DNA of 64,000 nucleotides from Flaccisagitta enflata (lineage: Eukaryota > Chaetognatha > Sagittoidea > Aphragmophora), in contig OZ231127.1 in the NCBI GenBank assembly GCA_965153355.1, positions 71,486,001-71,550,000 on the forward strand. The letters are read 5' to 3'. Each line of letters opens with the position of its first letter. Positions within the stretch are counted from its first letter, which is position 1. The translations under genes and the position numbers were made by a program. A model generated the notes under the pieces. It made no database searches. It saw only the letters and a program-made list of their open reading frames with translations, and had not been told where the DNA came from. Positions 40,167 to 51,273 of this stretch are shown here, piece after piece.

Positions 40167-40833
40167 GGGCAGCGGCCCCGAAGGGGACGAAGTCCTGTAG
40201 AACACAGGGGGACTTTCGTTCGTTCGTCCGTTCGTTAGTTCGTTAGTTCGTCCCCCCCCCTTATCAGGCCCTTCAGGCCTAAGATCTGGCCTCTCAGGCC
40301 TCAAATATGGCATCTCAGGCCTCTAATCCAGCCTCTCAGGTCTCAAATCCAGCCTCTCAGGCCTCTAATCCAGCCTCTCAGGCCTCTAATCCAGCCTCTC
40401 AGGTCTCAAATCCAGCCTCTCAGGCCTCAAATCCAGCCTCTCAGGCCTCAAATCCAGCCTCTCAGGCCTCAAATCCAGCCTCTCTGGCCTCAAATCCAGC
40501 CTCTCAGGCCTCAAATCCAGCCTCTCAGGCCTCAAATCCGGCCTCTCAGGCCTCAAACCTGGCCTCTCAGACCTCAAATTAGGCCTCGCAAGCCTCAAAT
40601 CGAAATTCCCATGCCTCAAACCTGTCCTCTCATGCCTCAAATTAGGCCTCAAGTTAGTCCTCTCAAGCTTCCAATTGGCATTCTCAGGCCTTACATCAGC
40701 CTTCTTAGACCTCAATTTAAGCTCTTGAAAGCCTTCAGTCAACCCTCTATGTAGCATCTCATCCATGTAAGGCAGGACGAACGAAAGTCCCCCTGTGTTC
40801 TACAGGACTTCATCCCCTTCGGGGCCGCTGCCC
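40167..40833. mobile_element. Foldback element enclosing a 21-bp minisatellite
   Basis: A 56-bp terminus beginning GGGCAGCGGCCCCGAAGGGG (40167-40222) is present in inverted form at 40778-40833 with very few mismatches. Inside, TTCGTTCGTCCG repeats lead to a 21-bp minisatellite (40268-40640, unit CCTCTCAGGCCTCAAATCCA plus G). A 7-residue periodic frame across it is a by-product. The tail is similar to that after the element at 39634. Confidence 0.8.
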
Positions 40834-40949
40834 TGCTTCCCCTCACTCCAACTCACAATCACTCAAAGCAGGGCAAAGGGTATCGCTGACCATATATTGC
40901 CCTTGGGCGACCTGTTTGCATTTGGTATTGCCATCTGTTCACTGTCGCA

Positions 40950-41130
40950 TTGATTGATGATTGATTGATTGATTGATTCATTGATTCATTGATTGAATGA
41001 TAGATTGATTGTTTGATTGCTTGATTGATTAATTTGTTGATTTGTTCATTCATTCATTCATTCATTCATTCATTCATTCATTCATTCATTCATTCATTCA
41101 TTCATTCATTTATTCATTCATTTTTCATTC
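40950..41130. repeat. (ATTG)n and (ATTC)n microsatellites
   Basis: Degenerate GATTGATT repeats pass into a nearly pure ATTC run at about 41046-41108. Confidence 0.93.
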
Positions 41131-41740
<610 letters not shown>

Positions 41741-42043
41741 ATGGCGATAAAAAAGGAGGTAGAGACAGAGGAGGAAGAGGAGTAAGATGAGAAAGAGGAA
41801 GACGAGGACGAGGAAGAGGAGAATAAGATAGGAAAATGGAAAATTTAGCGAAAAGTGAAGCACTAAAGCAGGGAAATTGCATCAATGATATTTTTTTGAT
41901 AATGGAGATTGTGCTAACTTGCGCATATGATATCGTCGATATGAGATTTTTGAGATCTTTTAATCCCGTAACTTTTCAGTGATGTACATAATTGAGTCGG
42001 GGGAGGGGGGAGGAACTCAAATTCATACAGGCCTGCTTGTTTT

Positions 42044-42206
42044 AACGAGACCGGATACACGGCTATCCAGTCGCGGACGGTTGGGCAGGAGCAGTAATGC
42101 AAAAACCGCACCGAATTCAAAAATGTGACGGATGGACCGACATACCGACCAACCTACTGACCGACCGATACGGCAAGGTATAGAGTCGCGTGTCTGCGAC
42201 TAAAAA
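42044..42206 (+). repeat. Covarying-hairpin dispersed repeat
   Basis: GAGACCGGATACACGGCTATCC precedes the 5' arm GTCGCGGAC (42070-42078) and GGTTGGGCAGGAGCAGTAAT. The 3' hairpin GTCGCGTGTCTGCGAC (42185-42200) is followed by TAAAAAT. The arm GTCTGCGAC pairs with the 5' arm with one wobble. The third base follows the GTC type while the loop-side bases follow the GTTGCGGAC type, so this copy is intermediate. Confidence 0.75.
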
Positions 42207-42471
42207 TGTCTTACTCTTAGGAATGTAATGGCAGAGATAAGGAATCAGAGATAAGGAATCAGGGATAAAGAAACAAGCACATCGTGCTTTAGTAAGAGTA
42301 GATGACTGGGAAACAAACAAACTGTTACATGTTGTTTGTGCGTACCAATGAAATATTTCACGGAATTTTTTTTCTTCTTGGCTGAAGCACCGTTGAACTG
42401 GAAGCCAGGTCGTTCTGTTATGAGAGCCAAAGGATCTAGATGTTACTGCTTTTCCGTTTGTAACAAGTTTT

Positions 42472-42673
<202 letters not shown>

Positions 42674-42988
42674 AAACAGATGGGAAGACAAGAAGACTGA
42701 AATATCGACAGACAGAAAAACAAACATACAAAAAGTAAGATCGATGTACAAGCCTTGGGCTTAATCTATTTATAGTTTTGCTGCATGTGATCACGCGGAG
42801 TGACGAATGAAAGAAAAAGAGAAGACAGAATATGTGTTCACCTTGTATGAGTTTAAGATATCATAAGCACATCCTATGATATGCCAGCGTGAACGTACCC
42901 ACCCACGGGCCTAAAGAGATTATTAAGGCGGAAGCAGGATCAGTCAAAATCAGATCATATTTAGCGACCAATACGAAAACGAGAGGAT

Positions 42989-42993
<5 letters not shown>

Positions 42994-43077
<84 letters not shown>
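42994..43077. repeat. (GA)n microsatellite, insertion site of the retrotransposon
   Basis: A GA run ending GAGAGAAAGAGAGAG abuts the first LTR at 43078. GA sequence resumes at 58491-58507 after the last LTR, so the retrotransposon array sits inside one microsatellite. Confidence 0.93.
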
Positions 43078-43078
<1 letters not shown>

Positions 43079-43647
43079 ATAGAAATCGTTAGTCCAAAAA
43101 AAGCGTGATAGCTAATGGCAGTCGGAGAACTAATTCTTTCCAGCTAATGATCGAAGACGTGATGAGCATAAAAGGGCATTTATTGCAACCGAAGATGAAT
43201 CGTCAATACTGATAAAAGAGAAAAGCGAGGGACAAAATATAAGTTAAACGACAAACTTAAATATGACTGAAACACGACTGAAATACAACTCAATACGATC
43301 AAAATAGAACTCAAACGCAATAGCAATAATAATTCAAATATTACTAACCAATGTTCCGGACGGGGATCGATGACGACTGCGATACGACAACGTGAGCAAA
43401 CGAATTTAAACGATAGCGATAACGACAACAACCACAACAACAACTAAGAGACAGCCAATGAGAGGACACGGTCTACGAGATTCATGACGACTAACGACTC
43501 GGCTAACGGTTGACAAATCAGAGGACGAGGTAAGGGACACGATAAACAACGAGGGTAAGTTAGGGCAAAACGTAAGGGGAAACGAGATAGGGAAGGGCAA
43601 CGCGGATAGGATATGACGCGTACAAAATAGGACGTGAATAAGTGACA
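43078..43647 (-). repeat. BEL/Pao LTR 1 (570 bp), 3' LTR of the array
   Basis: Matches 50496-51067 and 57919-58490. In element orientation it starts TGTCACTTATTCACG and ends GATTTCTATA, so the 5' dinucleotide is canonical TG but the 3' end is TA. AATAAA (complement of 43179-43184) is a candidate polyadenylation signal. By eye it differs from LTR 2 by three substitutions and one 2-base indel. Confidence 0.95.
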
Positions 43648-43656
43648 CCCCCACCT
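43648..43656 (-). promoter_or_regulatory. Polypurine tract of copy 1
   Basis: Read on the minus strand, AGGTGGGGG lies directly before the TGTCAC start of LTR 1, the expected site for plus-strand priming. Confidence 0.75.
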
Positions 43657-43890
43657 AGGAGAGTATCATCAAATGATAAACTTCTATCACAAAGACAGAC
43701 AAAGCGATAAAGACAATCAAGCTAAAACGACAATGCTAAAAACTAATTTTTGTTTGGTTATGCATAAAACTATGACTAATTTTTGTTGGGCTTTCGATAA
43801 GATACCAAGTCTAAAATACGAACAATGATGGCGAAATTGCGTCAACTGCCATTTTACTGGCGGAAAGACGACTTACACAGAACTAACGAG

Positions 43891-46800
43891 TCAATCGTCA
43901 CCCCCACCATCAACAATCTCCTCCTCCACACTATCATCGTCATCACCTTCCCTTTCCAAGAGAACAACCTTCCGAATGTCGCGTTCGAGCGACTGATTCG
44001 ACGAAGTGCGAAGAGTGACGCGACGAATGAGGCCATCAATGCTGGGTATTGTGTCCATCACTACGGCGAGAGGCCATTGTCCACGAGGTTGAGCTTCATC
44101 CACAAGGAGGACGAGATCACCGCTCTTGATATTGCGGCGACGAGAAATCCACTTGGAACGTTTCTGGAGATCGGCGACGTATTGAGAAGTCCATTGTTTC
44201 CAGAAGGAATCGATGAGGGGACGAAGAGTGTCTTTCGAACGTCTCAGCTGGGAACCCGTGAGTGGAGTAGCAGGGAGAATGTCTGATGAGGAAACGATGG
44301 AGACGAGGCACGGATTGAGGAAATGAGCCGGAGTAAGAGGACGAAGGTCACGCGGGTCACTTGAGAACCGCGTAATGGGACGACGATTGACAATGCCTGC
44401 AGCAATGCAGACGACGGTGCGAAATCTTTCGATGTCCATATCGTGGGCTTGAGGGATGCCCGCGATGGTCTTCTTGACGACGGAGACGAGCCGCTCCCAA
44501 ATGCCGCCTTGATGCGGCGCTTGAGGCGGGATGAACTTCCAATCGATGCCGGATGGGTGACCCCTGTTGATGGCATCCTTCCACTCGGCGACCATGGAAT
44601 GGAGCAGGTTGTTGGCACCCACAAGATTAGTGCCTTGATCGCTGATGAGGCGCTTGAGAGAGGGATAGAAAGCATGGAATCTCTGTAGTGCATCTATAAA
44701 AGTATCTGCCTCAAGATCCTTGACAACTTCCAAATGAACGGCTCTGATGCGTAAACAGCAAAACAAGACAACACAGACTTTCTTTGTATATCTGCCTGAC
44801 TTGACCTGGATAGGACCAAAAAGGTCGACGCCGGAATCCTCGAAAGGCGGAGCGACGTTGAGACGATAAGGCGGAAGCGGAGCCATCTGTTGAGCCTCTG
44901 GGCGACCATGACGACGGCGACAATCCAAGCATCGCCAGAGAACCTTCCTGACAGCTGAGCGTCCACGAAGAATCCAGAAGCGGCGACGAAGCTCCGACAG
45001 CACAAACTCAGTGCCGGAGTGACCATTGCCGACGTGACATGCGAAGATAAGATGGTTAACAAGAGGATCAGATTGAGGCAAAATCAGAGGATGCTTGACC
45101 TCCCATGCTTCTTCACACAAATTCAACCTTCCACCAACACGAAGGAAACCCTTGTTATCGACAAACGGATCAAGTTGGCGTAGTGCCGATGCTGACCTGT
45201 TGAGAACCCGTTTGATCTTCTTTGGGTCCGCTTGGGCAAGGGCTTCAACTTCCTCGAGAAATGACGGCGTTGAACATCGAGGATAATCTTATCTTCGGCG
45301 GAGCGCATCTCGGAAGCACTGGGTAAAGATGAAAGATTATCAGCAGCCTTTACTGACGATGGTCGGATGACTCCAACAAAACGAAGGACATATGCGACAA
45401 TGCGCTTGATGGACATATAATCACTTTTCCTTCTCAGCAATGTCTCAATAAAAGATGGAGCAACGTTACTTTCCTGAGTGACATCTTCGACGTCGGATAC
45501 CCCCACCGTGGCAACGTCACCAATGGGAAGCGTCGGCCATTCAGCTTCGGGGCGCGAAAGGAACTCCGGTCCACCATGGAACAGCTTCCAAGCGTCGTGA
45601 TCACCAGGCATTGCACCACGAGAGACAACATCTGCGGGGTTCTCCGAAGTTGGAACCCAGCGCCATTGCTGGGGCGGCGCATCTGGCTGAGAAAGATGAA
45701 TGCGATTGAGACGATTAGCAACAGAAACGGGATGCTTGGCCTCTTGATTGTGAATCCAATGATAAACAGTAGTGGAATCAGTGAAGAAGATCAGGCGACT
45801 TATCTGAACGTCGATGTCTTCTCGGATCTGAAGTGCAAGTTCCACTCCAGTGACAGCAGCTTGCAGCTCGAGACGAGGGATATTCTGGCCAACATCAACG
45901 TTGGTCTCCTTGGTTGGCGATACGCGAGACTTGGCTGCGACCCACAAAATTCTCCCCTATTCGTCGAGGAAGAAAGCGACGCAACCATAACCAACCAGCG
46001 AAGCGTCTGTGAAGATGAGAAGAATGACCTGCTGCTTGCGGTCTGTTAAAGCAAAGGAACGACGGATGGATAATGTGTGAAGATCAAACCCATCAACCCA
46101 TTTTTGAATGGGTACCTGATATTTGTCTGACACAGGATCATTCCAATTGACTTTCTCATTGCAGAGCTGCTGATTGATCTTCTTACCAAGAAGGACGAAA
46201 GGGGCGACGAATCCAATAGGGTCAAAGATACCCATGACGAGAGATAGCATCATCCTTCGGTTGTAGATAACACCATCAGGACCCCCACCTGGTTTCTGGG
46301 GAGCTTTTACCCGGAAAACATCTTCTTCTGGGCTGTAGAGGACGCCAAGGACAGACGTCTCCGGCAGAGGACCACTGTTGTCCTTAAATCCTTTGGCTCT
46401 CAACTCCTCAGGAATAGCCGCCAAAGCTGTACGAGAATTAGATACAAATTTTGTTAAAGGAAATCCACCAAGTTTACAAAGCTCAATCAAACCTTGTATC
46501 AGGGCTGCAAGTGATGACTCGCTAGTGGCCGATGTTGGAATGTCATCGACGTAGGCGCGACGGATTGCCTCGATGACATCTTCTGGTAATTCATTGACAT
46601 GATCATCGGCGTTGCGATTGAGGGCAAAGGACGAAAGGGACGTGGAACAGGAGGATCCGAAGATGTTGACGAGCATCCGCAAACATTCCAGAACATTCTC
46701 GCGACCAGCGACCCAGCGATAGAAGCGAAGAGCATCTTGATCCTCAGGCGGGACTCGAACCTGATGGAAAGCGGCGGTGATGTCACCGGCAGCGAAATAA

Positions 46801-49800
46801 TCAAAAAGACGAGAATTTTGAATGGCATTGAAAATGGTAATCATAGATCCTTCACCAGTGAGCAATAATGAATTCAAACTAACGCCATTACTCAAGGCGG
46901 CGCCGTCAAGACAGAAACGATACTTGCCCTTCCGTTGGGACAAGACACCTGGAAGGTACCATACTGGTCCAGACGAAACTTCAGGATTGGGCACAACTTC
47001 AGCCCATCCATTGTCCAGGAGCTTCTGGACAGAATCTTCAACAATCTTCTTCAACTCAGGAGAGCTTGACAGCCTTTTCTCCATCTTGAACGTACGAGTA
47101 CGAGCAGTCAACTCAGATGTATCACTTGGCATAATTGACTGAATAACAGGCCTATCATATTTCCACAGAAGAGGCAATTCATAATGACCATCTTTGAACT
47201 TACATGAAGATTCCATGGTCTCACGTGCACGTTGGTCCTCTTGAGACGGAGCAACGTTGGATGAAGCGGGTTCCACGAAGTCGGCTTTATAGGACTTCTC
47301 CAGCTGTTTGTTGAGGCGTTGACCCTCATCCATGGTAACGAAGGCAGAATGGACGAATTTTGACGAGGAATGGGAAACCGGCCCTGCAATCCCCCAGCCA
47401 AACAAATTTCGGACTGCGACAGGCGACGAGTGATCTCGTGACGATCCTCGAAGTGGGTAAAGAAATAAGCAAGATCAGTGCCCGCAAGAATGTTAACCTG
47501 ATCATCAGGCAACTCAATGATATCTACATCAGACATATAATCAAATTGGCGGACATGGACCTGGCGTGCGATTTGCGACGAATGAACTGGTAAGGAATCC
47601 ACCACGAAAACTTCAATTTCTTCGGTCACGACATTTGGGTCCACCAAGGATCGAAGGGAGATTGTGGCGATATCTCTTTGGCCACTGGAGCACGTCCCGA
47701 GACCACGCAAGGTTACGCTTTGTCTTCTTGTCCTGAGGCGAAGACGTTTTTGGAAAGCACGAGTGATTAAGGTACGATTACTGCCTGTGTCATACAGACA
47801 GTAGGCATCAACAGCATGACCATTCGAAAATTCAACTTTAGTGGCAAAGATTGGACGAAAGCAAGAATTAATCCCCGAGTCCATTGTAGATACATCGACC
47901 TGCGGAGTAGTTGGTGGTGTGGCCAAAACTTCTTGGGCAGATGATGTCGAAAGTTGCTGCAGCCGGCTTTGGACGTTGGAAGGCCCGGCCATTTTACCGG
48001 CCGTGACTCCGGAAGACGGACTGGAGACTGGACTTGTGAGATTCCAGGCAGAACTTGAGGCCTGATTGGCTGGGAATGAACCATGGAGAAGAGTATTATG
48101 ACGTGTCCCAGAACAAATAAGGCATTGGATCTTCTCAGGACAACTAGAGGACATATGATCTTTCGAAAAGCAACGAAAGCATAAACGATTTTTCATGAGA
48201 AACTGTCGCCTTTCCTCAACTGACAATTGACTGAGCAAAGGACAAATGTCCACAAGATGAGCACCACCACAGAATATGCACAGATGACCTGTAACTGTGT
48301 AGTCTGACGATTCTACTGGCTGCTTGAGGAGCCCCAGGATGGTAGAGATGATGGCTGCTGCTGTTGCTGTAGAAGCTTCTTGTTAAACTTCTGAGACGAC
48401 AAATTGGCCTCGATAGCGGCCACATTGGCCTTGGAAGCAGAACCCTGAGAACTAGAAGGAATAGATGAAGGCTTACCAACAGTTCTGTTGGTTGAGTAGG
48501 ATGACCCGACCATTTTACTGGCCTGAGCCCCCGCAGTTGGCTTCTGTCCTGAGGAGGATGGAAAGGAAGAGGATGAGGAAGCAGCCTTAGGCTCCATAAG
48601 AGATCCCATACCATAAGTGCGATTTAATGAGGAATACCAATCCTTCAGAAATTTTACCAAAAAATCCACATTGACAGCCTCTCCACTGTCCTCAGCCTTG
48701 GCAGAGGCAGCCGAAAACTTACGCTTCATGACTGAGCCAAACCGCTTCTTGACAATGCATAGAACGGTGGCATCAAGAGCTAGGAAGGAATCATCCTTAG
48801 TGGCCCGAGCTAAAGCGACCATACTCTGAACCTCATGTAGGAGACCCTTGACGCTGTCTGAATTGTTTGGGACCACTTCCTTACCCTCAACAATCTTGGC
48901 CAAATTGACCTGAGAATTGCCAGTTTTCTTGCCAAAGTAAAACTTAAGCTCAGCTAAGGCCTGATTGAGAGCAGATTCCTTGTCATCCAAATAGATGAAA
49001 TTTCCAACAATTGATGCAGCCTCACCTTTTGTGCGTGCTTGAAGTTCGACAAATTTGTCCTCAGCTGTGAGGCCCTTAATGTCGAGTACCTCGGATTTGA
49101 ACTTGTTCTGGAAGCGTACGTAGGCAGTGTGGCCTGTGTCTAGCTTTTCCGCTTCAGAAGGGGATGAGAATTTCAGTCTTTGTCCACCAAGCAGTTGCGA
49201 CAAATCACCGACCGATGAGGGAGGATTGACGTTGACCAAAGAGGCAGGCGGCGTCGGCGCGGCGGCAGCAGCAGCTGAAACTGACGGGGGAGAAATTACA
49301 GAGGATGAACCAGGCGCAGTAAAATCAAACTCAGGCAATTTATCGGAAGCGAGGCCATCATCAAGGGCTTTTTTCAAAACAGCCCGTCTTTTTAATTTTG
49401 CTTGATGAGCAAGCTCTAACTGTTTCATCTCAGCTTCGTCACTTAATTCCTCCAATTCCATCTTAACCTTAAGAAGATGAGTTACTTCGGCGACGGCGGC
49501 TGCATCTTTCTGCTGTTGGGCAGCGGCAGCATTAGCGGCGGCGATCTCCTCCGGCGTAGGCATGGTGAGACTGGAAGACGATTCGAATGACGTAGACTCA
49601 GACGAAGCACTTGAAATACGTGATTCCGATTGAGCGCGAGAACGGGACCTGCTTCGCGCCCGAGTGAGGCCACGACGATGACGGGGATGAAATGTACGCT
49701 TCTTCGCCGCTAAAATATACTCCTGCTGCTCAGGAGTGAAAAGAGAGAGACCAGAATAAAGGGTGAGACCGGACAGTAGTTCATTCAAAAGAGACACAAA

Positions 49801-49920
49801 AGTAGATTGACATTCCTCAATGTCTTCATCGGGACCCTCTTCTCCATTTATAAAACGCAACAGTCTTTCATTTACTTGTACAAATTGAGTGTATTTACTT
49901 TCTATTTCTGAACGTCGCAT
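43891..49920 (-). pseudogene. gag-pol: BEL/Pao gag-pol, inactivated copy 1
   Basis: Homologous throughout to the frame at 51274-57342 but broken. In element order: a Trp-to-stop change after the gag Ser/Gln-rich linker (codon at 48313-48315), a 2-base insertion near 48291-48293, a 1-base loss near 47438, an in-frame codon loss near 46082, an Asn-to-stop change inside RNase H (about 45954-45956) and a 1-base loss near 45252 before the integrase. The surviving open pieces are 49920-48313, 48253-47108, 47405-45957, 45947-45123 and 45126-43891. They cover gag, zinc knuckles and protease, reverse transcriptase, RNase H, and integrase respectively. The C-terminus (IRKVVLLEREGDD, then an acidic tail) looks like the intact family C-terminus. 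It can no longer encode a full polyprotein, though it might be mobilised in trans. Its 5' LTR is the shared middle LTR. Confidence 0.93.
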
Positions 49921-50495
49921 ACTATTATTACTTAACTTTTGAAACGTCCCTTTTTCTGAGTGTTGTCTGCACTAGGACGAAGGCTTGAGAATCAAATTGT
50001 TGACGTCTGGGCTTTCCCCAAGTTGACAACGCAAATTCGAACTTGAATCCACCTTATCCTGAGAGGGAGAGATAGAGACATGAAACTTAAAGACGATCTG
50101 GTCTCAACTGAATCTGGTGTGAGCAGAGGAGTGAGGGTGCGTGTTATTCAATTGGGAGGAGGAAGAGGACAGACTCCGTCTGAGAACGAGATAAAAACGA
50201 AGCAGGAATAACTTTGTCTGGGAAACGAAGCAGTAAACTTATCTTTTAAGTAACGCCGGTTACGATGAGGGTGACGGTCCAATGCGGCGACAGAAAAGGA
50301 TGACTCCTTCGCAAGTGACGCCCGGCCCGAAGCGGAGCGATGCGGTGGCGGCTTGTGAGACCGCCGGAGACGAAACGAAGTGGTAGAAGGGGAGGCGGCG
50401 GTGGGAGCGACTCGTGACGATGAAGTGGCGCCCGTACCGAAGCGATGTTGAGAGACGTCCACGTATTCACGATGAGGTTGCGGGATTGTATTGAC
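49921..50495 (-). other. Leader between LTR 2 and gag, copy 1
   Basis: About 575 bp of 5' untranslated region holding the primer-binding and packaging signals in elements of this type. No TGG-starting primer-binding site lies directly at the LTR edge; the nearest TGG is about 35 nt in. A 104-codon frame here (50148-50462) is not kept in copy 2. Confidence 0.7.
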
Positions 50496-51067
50496 TATAG
50501 AAATCGTTAGTCCAAAAAAAGCGTGATAGCTAATGGCAGTCGGAGAACTAATTCTTTCCAGCTAATGATCGAAGACGTGATGAGCATAAAAGGGCATTTA
50601 TTGCAACCGAAGATGAATCGTCAATACTGATAAAAGAGAAAAGCGAGAGGGACAAAATATAAGTTAAACGACAAACTTAAATATGACTGAAACACGACTG
50701 AAATACAACTCAATACGATCAAAATAGAACTCAAACGCAATAGCAATAATAATTCAAATATTACTAACCAATGTTCCGGACGGGGATCGATGACGACTGC
50801 GATACGACAACGTGAGCAAACGAATTTAAACGATAGCGATAATGACAACAACCACAACAACAACTAAGAGACAGCCAAAGAGAGGACACGGTCTACGAGA
50901 TTCATGACGACTAACGACTCGGCTAACGGTTGACAAATCAGAGGACGAGGTAAGGGACACGATAAACAACGAGGGTAAGTTAGGGCAAATCGTAAGGGGA
51001 AACGAGATAGGGAAGGGCAACGCGGATAGGATATGACGCGTACAAAATAGGACGTGAATAAGTGACA
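50496..51067 (-). repeat. BEL/Pao LTR 2 (572 bp), shared by both bodies
   Basis: It serves as 5' LTR for the body at 43648-50495 and 3' LTR for the body at 51068-57918. By eye it differs from LTR 3 by about two substitutions. The candidate AATAAA is the complement of 50597-50602. Confidence 0.95.
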
Positions 51068-51076
51068 CCCCAACCT
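51068..51076 (-). promoter_or_regulatory. Polypurine tract of copy 2
   Basis: On the minus strand AGGTTGGGG directly precedes the TGTCAC of LTR 2. Copy 1 has AGGTGGGGG at the same place. Confidence 0.7.
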
Positions 51077-51273
51077 AGGAGAGTATCATCAAATGATAAA
51101 CTTCTATCACAAAGACAGACAAAGCGATAAAGACAATCAAGCTAAAACGACAATGCTAAAAACTAATTTTTGTTTGGTTATGCATAAAACTATGACTAAT
51201 TTTTGTTGGGCTTTCGATAAGATACCAAGTCTAAAATACGAACAATGATGGCGAAATTGCGTCAACTGCCATT

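Noticed and set aside
40307-40582. Frame with a 7-residue NPASQAS-type repeat
   Set aside because: It is the translation of the 21-bp minisatellite inside a foldback element. Units are also open in other frames.
43180-43443. 80-87 codon frame inside the LTR
   Set aside because: It is present in all three LTRs only because the LTRs are nearly identical. It has no start context or domain and is altered by a 2-base indel.
44244-44693. Antisense and alternative frames within the BEL/Pao bodies (for example 44443-44688 plus)
   Set aside because: They are shadows of the gag-pol frame; their conservation follows from the overlapping real frame.
50148-50462. 104-codon frame in the retrotransposon leader
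   Set aside because: A 1-base difference in copy 2 breaks it into different frames, so it is not conserved as protein.
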